Source: Trichoplax adhaerens (lineage: Eukaryota; Placozoa; Uniplacotomia; Trichoplacea; Trichoplacidae). Taken from it: a stretch of 64,000 nt of DNA. The stretch covers positions 7,744,482-7,808,481 of the forward strand of contig NW_002060947.1 in assembly GCF_000150275.1 (NCBI RefSeq). The letters run 5' to 3'. Each line of letters starts with the position of its first letter. Within the stretch, counting starts at the first letter, position 1. A program made the position numbers and the translations under genes. The notes beneath the pieces are model-generated. The model saw only the letters and a list, made by a program, of their open reading frames with translations, was not told the DNA's origin and searched no databases. Below, piece by piece: positions 43,320 to 54,859 of the stretch.

Positions 43320-45011
43320 TAAACTTTAAACTTCCATAATAATAAAATTAGGATCATTCATCCTTCTCCACTACTAATTCTCGTCTCGTAAAAACACGCA
43401 TCGTATACGCGTATATTTGGCATAGGTCATATACATGGGCCAAGATATTAAAATGAAATTATCATTAAGCATAAATAAAACTCTCCGTGCGCTATATCAT
43501 CAACACTGCACAAATGTATTAGCTCTACAGTATGCTATAAACGAACTGTATACAGTACTGGAATAAATTGTTAACTGGATGACAATAATGGTAGTGCACT
43601 AGTCTATGCATTCGATGTGTATAACAACGATAATAATAATTATAGGGAATTATAATTGAGCCAAGTGTGATTAATACAAGCACTCCTTGTCCTCTTCCAT
43701 TATTTTTCTATTCTTTTTGGCCTTTATACTGCTCACTACTACTTGAGAAATAAAAGTAATGAAACGACAGGAAGAATTACTTCAAATAAATGGCGTGATT
43801 TCTCCCTAAAAACATTTATTTCTCTTTAGTAAACACCTCGTTTTGAAATCGACAACACTAACATTATACACACTATAGAACGAAGTCATGGCTAAGAAGA
43901 GTGCCTTATCGAGGTACACCAATTAGAGCATTATCACATCGAATCGTATGCTTTGCCCATAAATCTTTACTAGCAGATCGTGCACTCGTAATACTCGCGT
44001 AGTCTATACTTGCACTTTTTATTTTTAGTACGTACTGAATAGTACAAACTGACAAAATTATTTTAATAATAAATAATCAATACAACGATTGCGATATTGA
44101 CTATTACTGATTGTAATTGCAAGAAAGTGAGTGTACAAGATTTCTTGATTACCATGTTTAATAAGATATTTTGAAGCAAAATATCTCAATTCTGTATCAC
44201 ACTGCATTTGCCCGAGCCAAAAATCAATCAAGTGAAGTTCCTGTTGACAGACAGCTACTATAATTAAATGCTAAGACGATCCAGTATTGCCATGGCGACT
44301 TATCGTTAATTGCACATTTTTAATGATATTAAACTTTAATCCTCCATTTTTAAGCAAATTTGAAAATATCAATAATAGATTTCAATAGCTATCTTTAAAT
44401 GAGGAACTGTGTGCGACATCAGCCCGAAAACACAGTTTACATGATGATTGGCTAGATGAATTGTATTAATTAGATTATTTTAATTAATCTATATATAATT
44501 AAAATTGTCTATAACCTATAGAATCGCAATTTTATCTGATTGCCAATGACCTAACAAATATAACCTAAATCTGTTATCAACGTATAACTACCTATAATTC
44601 CGCTAGATTTCCATTCATTTTCTGTTCTTTTAACTCTGCTAGAACTCAATTCCAGAACAAGATACAATTTACAAGATCCTGTGCTACTCTCAACATGATT
44701 TTTCCTGCTTTTGAATGGATTCCCATACTTTACTGTTAATACAATTTTCTTCTCCTTTATAGTACGATACATATCTCGTATCAACATTTATCATTCTCAA
44801 TATCCCTTACAAGGCAAGTAGAGTAAATATCAGTATTCTGGATTGCAAGTTTTCTATGGTAGGTACCATATACTTGTAAGAAGACATGTGTTACTATGAG
44901 TAATTATTAGCCATTGCTTTTCTCAGATTAGGCTAGGTTTGAATCAGATATTTAAAATTACGACTAACAGTTCGGAAAATATACTTTAAAAGTTAAATAG
45001 AACGAACTATC
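43320..45011. other. Intergenic upstream of receptor A
   Basis: AT-rich sequence with no recognised gene. The open frame at 44551-44787 on the minus strand has no recognisable domain. The promoter of receptor A should lie at the right-hand end. Confidence 0.4.
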
Positions 45012-47786
45012 ATGATGCGATATTGTCTATATAGTATTATTGCCATATTCCTAAACATTACTCCTAGAATAACATCACAAAATTACTTACATGGCGTAAG
45101 ACCTCAATCATCCGATCCACCGACTTTTGCCTTCCTTAATGGTGATTTAATCATTGGTGGATTAGTAGCACCTCATATATGGTATAATTGGACTAGTAAA
45201 ACTTGCTATAATCTGGCTTTCTCCGATATTAAACGCACCCAAGCTATCATTTACGCTATCGAACAAATTAATCAAGATAAACAGCTATTACCTAACATTA
45301 AACTTGGCTACGATTTACGCGACACATGCGATACAGCAAATTTAGCTTCAATCCAAGCTCTACATTTTATCACCAAATCAATAGAAGGCGACCATCAAAG
45401 TTGTTTTCAACCTAGCGAGCTCTCAAAGCAGCCATCTACAAATGGTAGAGCTTCTGGATATCATCGTAATAAAATAGTCGGCATAGTTGGCGCCTTGCGT
45501 ACTAAAGGATCGTTCGCTGCTGCTACCATACTTAGCAATTTTGACTTAGCTCAAGTGAGCTACGGCTCAAGTAGTCGTATATTAGATGATAAAGAACGTT
45601 TTAAAACATTTTTTCGCACAATTCCATCCGATATTTACCAAGCACGAGCTCTTGTCGACATCATAAAATATTTTCAATGGAGTTATGTTGGACTACTAGC
45701 TATTGATGATGGCTACGGCGAAATGTTGGCAAGTACTTTCACATCCATAGCGCTTCAAAATAGCATATGTATACCAGTTTATCGTACATTTCCACTCAAA
45801 TGGACCAAAAAGCATCTGCGTGAAATCATTAAACAATTTGTAAAACTGACCGAAATTAAAGTCATTCTCTTGTTTTGTACAGAAACTGATGCATCAGCAA
45901 TATTTGAAGAAGCATCACGGCAAAATCTAAAAGGTAAAATATTTATTGGTTGTGATGCTTGGGGATATGGTCGCAATATAGCTAACAAATTTCCTGATGT
46001 GATTGAAGGAGCACTATCTGTCGCGTTTCCTTTCAATCCATTATTAGCTTTTCGTCGCTACTTGCAAAGATTAAATATATGCGAAAAAGAAAATCTTAAC
46101 CCGTGGCTGTTTCAATTTTTATTACAACAACAAAATAATATCACTCTAGGAAAAGAGCTTGATTGTAAACTAATGCAGGAATTGTATCTGCAACTTCTAC
46201 AACAGGATTCACAAGATCCATTAGAGTATTCAGATTTTGCGATTGATGCTGTTTATGCCGTTGCTCATGCATTACATCAGTCTTTACATTGTAATCATAC
46301 CGCCTGCCCTCTTCATAATTTAGATGAATTTAAATCGAGCGATATTGTTAATGCCCTCTATAATTTAACGTTCAAGTCTGTAACCTCAAATTATGTTTAT
46401 ATCGACGGAAACGGTCCTGGCCATGGAGAATATACAATATTAAATCATCAATACGACAGTAAATCGAATCAATTTCAATTTAAGCCCATCGGCCGATGGG
46501 AATATGACTTACGCCATGAAAATATTAGTAAACTGATCATCAATAATTCAGAAGTATCATGGTCACGACAACAAAAATTGCCATTTATACCAATATCACA
46601 GTGTTCTCGAGACTGCCAACCAGGAGAATATCGTCAATATTTCACTGATATGAATTGCTGCTGGAATTGTTTACCATGTCCGATAAATTCCATATCTAAC
46701 ATAACTAATGCTCACATGTGCTATACTTGCGATGTAGGATTGATACCCGATCCGACACAATCGCAATGTATTTTAGTTAATATCACCTACCTAACGATAT
46801 CCCATCCGCTGATTATTACCTTAATAGTTATCATTAGCATTGGTATTATATGTGTGTTAGCTGTATGGTCAGTTTTTATAAAGCATCAGCAGACAGCTAT
46901 CGTCAGAGCATCTAATAATCTATTTACCAATTGCTTGTTAGCTGGTATACTACTAACCTATACAGTACCCGTCATAATTATCTTGCCGATATCATCATTA
47001 ACTTGTAATTTAACCTATATCACCTTTATGACATCTTTTGCCTATATAATGGCCGTAATATTAGCTAAAACGTATCTGTTAATTAAGATTTTCTTTCCTC
47101 AAAGTCGGTTAGATAAAATTATGCGGAAAATATTATGCAGTAGAAGTGCGCCACAGTCTACAATCATTGTCATCATCATGACTATAGTTACTTTAGTACA
47201 AGTTGTAGTATTAACTGCAGACCCATTAATGCCAGCACGATATGTTTCCAACAATGAACTAGTTTATGCATATTGTACAGCCAATACTATGAGCGGTTTT
47301 GGCTTGACTATTTCTATATTATTGGCGCTAAATACAATGTGCATCATATTTGCATATAAAACTCGTAGATTACCGCAAAACTTTAATGAAGCTCGATATA
47401 TATATTTCGTATCTATTACTATGTGCTTAGTGTTATGTGTAATTTTTCCGTCCTATTTGGTTACACGGGGACCAATTCAAAATGCAATTGCAGCCTTTAG
47501 TATTTTTGCCATTTCCACAGCTCTATTAGCTTGTTTATTTGTTCCCAAAATCTACATCATAATTTGTTATCCTGAGCTAAATACGAAACAGCAGGTAGTA
47601 TCAGAAGTAGCTCATTTTAGTCTTTCAGCTACCGAACGAAAGAAACTACCTGAAAATAATGATTACGTCTTTATTGGAAGAAAGAAATCAGTTGTATGCC
47701 ATTCATCAGTAAACCAATCAACTGTGGTTCGTTGTAATTCGACTAGAAGTAATGAATCAAAAATACCTGTAGAAAGTATGGTATAG
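45012..47786 (+). CDS. Class C (metabotropic glutamate-like) GPCR A, intronless
   Basis: One uninterrupted exon codes 924 aa. Residues 1-22 are a signal peptide. Residues about 45-500 form the bilobed Venus-flytrap ligand-binding domain. Residues about 530-590 form the NCD3G cysteine-rich linker (CSRDCQPGEY, CCWNCLPC, CYTCDVG). Seven transmembrane helices follow from about 598 to 850, then a tail of about 75 aa. The third intracellular loop keeps the mGlu signature NFNEARYI. In the ligand domain the arginine of DIKRTQAI, the PSD aspartate, the tyrosine of GYGE and the aspartate of GCDAW match glutamate-contacting positions of mGlu receptors. The serine of the mGlu GSSS loop appears replaced, so the ligand may not be glutamate. 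The paralogue lies at 58350-60983 on the same strand. Confidence 0.96.
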   Translation: MMRYCLYSIIAIFLNITPRITSQNYLHGVRPQSSDPPTFAFLNGDLIIGGLVAPHIWYNWTSKTCYNLAFSDIKRTQAIIYAIEQINQDKQLLPNIKLGYDLRDTCDTANLASIQALHFITKSIEGDHQSCFQPSELSKQPSTNGRASGYHRNKIVGIVGALRTKGSFAAATILSNFDLAQVSYGSSSRILDDKERFKTFFRTIPSDIYQARALVDIIKYFQWSYVGLLAIDDGYGEMLASTFTSIALQNSICIPVYRTFPLKWTKKHLREIIKQFVKLTEIKVILLFCTETDASAIFEEASRQNLKGKIFIGCDAWGYGRNIANKFPDVIEGALSVAFPFNPLLAFRRYLQRLNICEKENLNPWLFQFLLQQQNNITLGKELDCKLMQELYLQLLQQDSQDPLEYSDFAIDAVYAVAHALHQSLHCNHTACPLHNLDEFKSSDIVNALYNLTFKSVTSNYVYIDGNGPGHGEYTILNHQYDSKSNQFQFKPIGRWEYDLRHENISKLIINNSEVSWSRQQKLPFIPISQCSRDCQPGEYRQYFTDMNCCWNCLPCPINSISNITNAHMCYTCDVGLIPDPTQSQCILVNITYLTISHPLIITLIVIISIGIICVLAVWSVFIKHQQTAIVRASNNLFTNCLLAGILLTYTVPVIIILPISSLTCNLTYITFMTSFAYIMAVILAKTYLLIKIFFPQSRLDKIMRKILCSRSAPQSTIIVIIMTIVTLVQVVVLTADPLMPARYVSNNELVYAYCTANTMSGFGLTISILLALNTMCIIFAYKTRRLPQNFNEARYIYFVSITMCLVLCVIFPSYLVTRGPIQNAIAAFSIFAISTALLACLFVPKIYIIICYPELNTKQQVVSEVAHFSLSATERKKLPENNDYVFIGRKKSVVCHSSVNQSTVVRCNSTRSNESKIPVESMV

Positions 47787-47880
47787 CAGTTATCCTACCC
47801 CTTTAAGTTTAGAAAATCTCTACTTCTGAGCAATTTGCCATTAATTGAATTTTGCTGTAGCATTAATGAAAACATTTCTA

Positions 47881-47886
47881 AATAAA
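47881..47886 (+). promoter_or_regulatory. Candidate polyadenylation signal of receptor A
   Basis: AATAAA lies 95 bases after the receptor A stop codon. The position is plausible, but the sequence is AT-rich and the hexamer could occur by chance. Confidence 0.35.
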
Positions 47887-47889
47887 ATC

Positions 47890-50742
47890 TTAAAAATAAG
47901 ATTCTCAACAAGAAGAATTTATAGTCATTTCTTAGCGAAGGGTATTGCGTAAAAGCAGTAAAAAATATGCTAATCATATAAGCTTCAAATACGATTCTAA
48001 AAATAGTAAATAATTCTTATCCACTACTTAAGATATCAATTCTGGATATCGTTACTCTTTGAATACTGAAGCTTTTAACATGAAAGCCAAAACAGAGAGA
48101 CTCAAGCTTTTAATTCAGAACTTTTATATGATAAGTGCATTATATATTATGTTATTAAATAACGTAATTTTATATGATCAGTATCATAATAGCATATCAA
48201 TTAAATGGATGCTAAGTTGCAACGGCATCTTGAATGAAGAACAATCTGAAGACACTGTATGTCATCCTTAAGGTTGCAGTCAGCTAATAAAATTATAAAT
48301 TCCGATAAAGGCATACTATTTTGTCTATATTTTTGCATTTTGTTATTCAGATTTGCGATATAATAGCATATTTCAACATTAATAAATCTACATTATCTAT
48401 AGTCGTCTATCGTAGTATCCAATCTCAGTGTAATTAAGCTACGATGCTATCATCTGCTCCTTAATATTTTAATCGATAATATATTGTTAATGCCACTTTC
48501 GATATTGTCAAATATAGTTTTTACATCCTTACGATTAGAATACTAGAATAATATATGCGAACATATGATGCTAAATTAGAACATTTAATGAATCAAGCAC
48601 ACCGTCTTAAATATCGTAATCATTTCAGTCCACTCAATAATTAAAGAAATGGATTTTATATTGATAATTTAAAACCTTAGGCTATAGTTCCAATTTTGTC
48701 GCTCATGTGATTTCCGATGTTCTCTTGTAGAAAGTCTATGATGTCATTTATTTAAAAAATCTAGAAGAGGTAGCAAAAATATATTCTTTAATACTTTCAT
48801 AATTGTTACTTTAATTACTTTAATCAACAGTTTTACGTCACGAATACCGCTATGAATTTATTACTGCAGCCTTTAACCCTTCATGTCACGAATGTCATCG
48901 TGAATTTACTACGGTAGTCCTTTAACTTATATTTTAACGCTTTTATCTTCATTTAAGAAAGTTGCTCTGAATGTTTAGTTTCAACTATGAAATCATTACG
49001 CGATTTTCTAACTATTACTACCAATGAAAAGTGGTTATGAATACAGCATTGAGCTTGAGATGTATTTCTATGATTTTCTATCTAGAAATATCGTTACTAT
49101 AGCTTAATATCACTGCAGAACTCACATTTATTTAATAAGATTAGTATGAGCCACTCTTGCTTACCGAACTTTCTTTGCATTCACTCCTATTAATATTGAT
49201 TTTAGTAAATCAAGATACCATCAATATAGCATGTGAAACTGATGGCTAATCATAATTTGATTATGTAAGGTCCAGCATAATCGATACCGTTGTTAATGAT
49301 AACAATCATTAGAAAACGTTCCAACTAACGAAATTCTAGGCATTCTTTGAAATTAAAAATCGTACATATAAAAGTTACTTAAATTTGCAACTTTTTATTC
49401 TATATCGCGAAACTGTCTATTTCGGGCAATTCATTTGTGCATATACGATTTATGATTTCTAAATTGTAGTCCGTATCATTCAATTGAATTGTATCTTTTA
49501 AGGTTCTGTGCGTAAATCGAAAATAACGTTAAAATGATTTATAACCATTTTTATTGCCCTCTGCTAGTTTACGACTACCAAAAACTTAACGAGGATTATG
49601 AAACAAAAATAATTTGGGTAATACGTGCAGTCTATGGCAATTAATGTAACTTAAGTGCATTTATATTATATTACTCCTTTCTAATTTAAGATTAGGCACA
49701 ATGTAAAGAAGTAACATTTATTAACAATATATTACTATTAATCTCTGCTGTCTAATGCAGTAATATAATCGGACTTTTATTACACATCTTATGCACATAA
49801 TGTAGAAGCTGATTTACTAGATTTGATTGTAAATTAAGCCCTTTCAAGATTGTGATGTAACTGATTACAAAATTCCAAATTTTGTAGAAAATTAGGACTT
49901 TATTAGATCTTTATACAAAGATAATCTGCACACAGCTATACTATCTACTAGATAGACTTCTTCACAGAACTGCTAAATAATCTAAAAGCTGCCAGCTTAA
50001 ATACACTTGGTAGCATTTGTAGCTACAATCTGCAAAGCGATATTTTACCTTATTTTACAAATTTTTAGATTATTATTAGCAACATTTTACGGTGAACCAT
50101 CTATAATACAATATGGTAACAACCACTGCATTTATGCAGACATTATTTCTACCAGCCAAAGTACGATGAACTAACTATATCCATATTTACCTTTAGCATC
50201 AATAGTGATTTAATGTCTTAATGTATTCGGCCATCTTTACTCTAACATGGAATCTTAAATTACAGTCTATGGCTATGAGCTACTAAATATAGAAAGCTAC
50301 CCTACCGTACTCTATACTAAACATGTTTGACAATCTATAACCCAATCCTTAGCTATATTGCAAAGATAAACTGCAGTGACACAACACTGCTCTACTTATT
50401 ATGCAGTGGTATTACCTGCAAATGAAATAGAACAAAATCATAAAACCGGAAAGGATGAAAGTTTATTCCATTTATGTTGTGTAAGATTAAGAGAAAATCA
50501 TTTCTATTAAATATTTAAGACCTTTCCTATTATTTTAATTGCAAATCGTCACATTACTGTAATATATTGAATCACACCAAATACCTTATTTAAACATAGT
50601 AATATTACTCTAAAAATATTTTGTGTATTTTTGGCCTTGTACAGTACGAAGCATAAATATAAGTTTGTTAACTACATATTTTTACTTAAAGAAGTAATTG
50701 TTAAGGGGTTTCTATTAGCAATATGCAGGCTACACGACTAAG
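47890..50742. other. Intergenic between receptor A and the P450 gene
   Basis: AT-rich and stop-dense on both strands. No gene, array or structured RNA was recognised. The open frame at 48059-48271 (plus) shows no domain. Confidence 0.45.
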
Positions 50743-53700
50743 TTAAGTTCTTTTCTTGAATGAAATTTGAATATTAGCATCAGGTGCTAGAACCAAACGG
50801 CTGATTAATCCTACTTCTTCCTTATTCTTACATTCTATTTTAAACTCCGATATCAGCTAAAAAAAAGTAAAATATTGATGCAATTTTTATCGTAGTAGTT
50901 CGAGGGACACAATTATACTAGCGGAAATATAAAATTGAAGTTAATATTGAATACTGTAATTTACAAACCCTTGCGATTAACAAATGTATTTCAAGCTCTG
51001 CTATACGACGCCCTATACACATTCGTGGACCATAACCAAAGGGCAAATGGGCAAAACGATTGACCTTCAAGCCAGTATAAGATCGGGCCCATCTTTCGGG
51101 TTTAATTTTATGCGGTTCGTCGTATATTTGAGGATTAAAAGACATGGCATAGATACCATTGACTACGATTGTCTGATGATATTAATTAAATAAGAAGTAA
51201 AAGGAATATCGTAAGTAGGTGTAGTAGCGTTTAAGTAAATACAAACTTTTATACCGTTACGATTACTACAAACTAGGAAATTTCGTAAAATCTAAACAGC
51301 AACATACCAGGTCATCATTATTTACTGATCTGTAGTAATATGCCCTTAATAATATTACTTTCGATAGAAAATATCATCTAAATAGTTGTCTCCTAAATAA
51401 CAATGCCATTCACATTGGTCTAATTTATTTAAATTGAAATATTTCAAAATATGACTATTCTTTACGATAAAATTAATTGCGAAGAGAATAGTACAATAAG
51501 TTTGTTATTTAAAATTATAAATTGCGATTGGACAAACCTTAGCTGGAACATGATATCCACATAGTACTGCATCTTTTGCAATTTCGCGAATTGGGGCGTA
51601 TATAACCGGATAAATTCTATTGCAAATCATGATTAAGTGTGAGCTTAAATATGGCTATATTCTATTCGATGTGTTCATATTAAATTTGTAATGCTGTTCA
51701 AAGTTGCAAGCTAGAAATTATAATACCGTTGACCTTCTTTTACCAGGCCTCTAAGGTAGGGCATATTTTGAACTGACTCAGCATCCGGGTACTTTGAATT
51801 TTGAAGTACACCTGAGACTTCGTTATAAAGCTTTTCTTGTATGTCTGGATGTTTTCCTAAGATGTATAAAGCCCAAAGCACTGTATTGGCAGACTAAAAT
51901 AAAAACAATTGAGAAAATTATGTAATTGATCAAAGTTGCGGTGTCGCTTTAAAAAAAATATTACCAACATTATCAAATATAAATGAGATATTTATGATGA
52001 TTGAACAACATATCAGCAAATGAATTAGTCAGTCGAATTTGAAAAGTTACGAAGATTGATGAAGTACTTTTATGTTGTTACAATCACAAGCCATTACGGT
52101 AATAAATTAGTAATCGTAAACGAATAATAACACTGTTATCCTAGCTAACCGTATCTACACCACCGCCCATTATTTCCACCACGTTAGCTGAAACTTCCTC
52201 TTCGCTTAATTCCTCTTTTAATAGCACATAGGGCAAAAATTCTAATTCTTCGCTACGCCACCGATCTTTGTCCTTGCCAAGTGATTGAATTTCCTTTTGC
52301 AATTTTTGCGTCTCTTCTTTCACCAGTTGATCTCCAATTTCAAATAAGGTATCCCAATCATGGCAATATTTCTTCCAGAATCGAGTCTTGAAGTATTTAT
52401 AGTATGCTGGAGCATACAAAAGGGAATATGTTCCTTCCAGCATATTAATTACGCTGTTAAAAAATTTCTGAGCAAAGGGAAGCGGCGGATCATTAAGCGT
52501 GCCAAGTCGTTTATTGTAGATAACTGAATTTATAGCTAAGGAATGTAATCAACAACATGAATTTAATATGCAGCATATAGAAAATTATTTTTTCTATCCG
52601 TATGAAGCCTTAAAAATACACAAAGTTTTATAGTTGATCTAATTACAGCATTAGAACATTGATTCCATATCTTCTAATATCAATAGCTTTAACTTGCAAT
52701 AGATATTTTGATAATTGCTTGCTGTACTTATTAGTCGTTTCTGAGTATAAGTCGTCAATTGATTTATTCCTATACTTACTCTCGAATGACCATTTGTAAA
52801 GGTACTGGCGAAACTCTACTTCGCCGCTTTCAAGGCAGTCTTTGTTGGACTGAATGTAGCGAATAAAGTCGGTGATAATATCGTTCATTCTTTCTGCATA
52901 AGCACTAACATCTTTTACTTTTAATAATTTCTTGTCGATAATACTGCGAGCTTTTCTCCACTCTTTGCCGTCTCTGTAAAAAGAAAGAGTTAAATTATAG
53001 ATGTAAATACAAGAACGAATTAGATATGATATTTTAGAAATAAGGTGAATATTGCAGCTATACTGAATCCTATCTAGAGAGTTATAATCTAATTCATATC
53101 CATGATATAGATACGATCTCTTTAATTCTCTTGTATGATAATCGTAATCTACTAGCTGATAATCCTAGTAAAGAACAATAATAGTAACTCATATAATTAC
53201 AATTAATAGTTCTACGGTTGAGATTGATTACGAACAAAGACGATATAGAATCTAAGATAATTTAAGTAAATTTCAACTGTTGCAAGCATGAAAAGGCAAT
53301 TAAAATGATATGTATTAGCAGATAGACGGTCTTATTAGCTTAATAAGATATTATCGTGCTATTATCTTTGATGCTGCCACAAACGAATATGTACGAGTAC
53401 ATTCTACGCTATTATTAACGGTGTTTAGGCCATTTTGATGATACAGGTTATATGATAACTTCAGTTGAATGGCAAGTTCTATATGTGATCGAGGACAATA
53501 TAAGTACATGCTGGATGACAACTGCCGTAAGCATGCAACGGCAAGTAAAATGATATAGATAGTATTAATATAGTAGGATATTATTGTGCTACTATCCTTG
53601 ACGTGGCCCGCATACGAACTCTTTTGCAACAACCTTATTTTAATGATTGGTTTGTGGTAATGATGCTTAGGCCATTTTGGTAGTCATTTCGATGCAAAAT

Positions 53701-54387
53701 ATAGATCAATCTTAGTAATACATATGGACGCTTGCATGATAATGACTCCATGTATTCAATATTTTAGACGATAGCAAGTCAATATGTGTTCCATTCGAAG
53801 GGATTTCCTATTTCTGTCAAGGAAGTAATAATACAGGAGCAGTATCGCAGGTAATAAGGAAGTAGCGGGCTTCAAGGATCGCTTCAATTGATTTGACCGC
53901 AAGTGGAGTAAAATTGGATTTAACAATTCATATTAAGTATTCCCAGAAGTATGATGATAGTGCATTACCCTACAGCGATGCCTTTAGCTCTTTTACTTTG
54001 CATTCTGTGATGGATGAAAGGTTTCACCAGACCTCTAGTCGGATATGTTCCTTCAGCACTATAGATTTTAGAAATCTCGTTTGGATCGGTTACGACCACA
54101 GTTTGCCAGGTAAATATCTTTTGTTTATAAATTGGACCATACTTTTTAGTATTTTCCAGAAGTAAAAGATGCGGTCTTTTAAGATAGTAGCTATCATTTC
54201 GTAGAAATGTCATCAGATCCCCTATTATTGGCAGACCTTTCGGTCCAGGAATTTGATGAAAAGGTTTAGTATTACATTCAACTTGCGTGTCGCTACCAAT
54301 CGCTGTCGATGTAGCGGATCGAATGGATACTTGTCGATACAAAGTATTCCATCGTTGCAGGTAAGGAACGGATAGTTTCCACTTCAT
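50743..54387 (-). CDS. Mitochondrial-clan cytochrome P450
   Basis: This is a heme-thiolate monooxygenase, probably in the mitochondrial inner membrane and served by adrenodoxin. Seven exons: 54387-53969, 52973-52780, 52523-52150, 51893-51727, 51616-51538, 51172-50969 and 50856-50743. They total 1551 nt, 516 aa, with all phases in agreement. The N-terminus is basic and serine/threonine-rich (MKWKLSVPYLQRWNTLYRQ), like a mitochondrial presequence, followed by IPGPKGLPIIGDL. Conserved elements: I-helix GGGVDT (324-329), K-helix ExxR (E382-R385), PERW, and the heme loop FGYGPRMCIG with Cys463. GRRIAELE after the heme loop is typical of mitochondrial-clan enzymes (CYP11/24/27/10/44 group). The substrate cannot be read from the sequence. 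The gene lies head-away between the two mGlu-like receptors, with no evident functional link. Confidence 0.96.
53280..53690. repeat. Diverged direct duplication of about 235 bp in P450 intron 1
   Basis: AAAATGATAT, GATATTATCGTGCTATTATC and AGGCCATTTTG-type blocks appear twice, with offsets of 230-242 bp (for example 53347 and 53577; 53427 and 53669). The copies are clearly decayed. The open frame on the minus strand here (53351-53632) is a by-product of the repeat, not an exon: the flanking P450 exons already join in phase. Confidence 0.6.
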
Positions 54388-54504
54388 ACTGTTCTAATCT
54401 TACTCAATATCACTGCCTTTCTAGCGTAATTCTTTCTGCCGTTGAATCTTCCTTTCTAATAATTAATAACATTAGTTTAGTCGAGAATTTGTTATCTGTG
54501 AAAG

Positions 54505-54845
54505 ACTTGCAAGTAAATGATATTATTCACAGCCGGAAAAAAAAATATCGACACCAATTAGAGTAAATCCTATAGTATGCAGTCCGTATGATCACAAGTC
54601 TCGGTCTATAACGGTACAGTGAATGTAAATGATATTATTCAGAGCCGGAAAAAAATATCGGCACCAATTAGAGTAGATCCGTCAGTGTACTGTCCGTATG
54701 ATCACAAGTCTCGGTCAGTTTTAACGGTACTTTGAATGTAAATGATATTAATCAGAGCCGGAAAGAAATATCGGCACTAATTAGAGTAAATCCGTCAGTA
54801 TGCTGTCCGTATGATCACAAGTCTCAGTCTATACGGTACAAATAC
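54505..54845. repeat. Tandem array, three units of 112-113 bp, upstream of the P450 gene
   Basis: GTAAATGATATTATTCACAG-like starts at 54513, 54625 and 54738. Each unit contains AGCCGGAAAAAAATATCG-like, CACCAATTAGAGTA and GTCCGTATGATCACAAGTCT segments. The array begins about 120 bp upstream of the P450 start codon. Confidence 0.9.
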
Positions 54846-54859
54846 ATAGTTCGTAACTA

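Noticed and set aside
53351..53632. Minus-strand frame of 93 codons inside P450 intron 1
   Set aside because: It lies in a decayed duplication, and the flanking P450 exons join exactly in phase without it.
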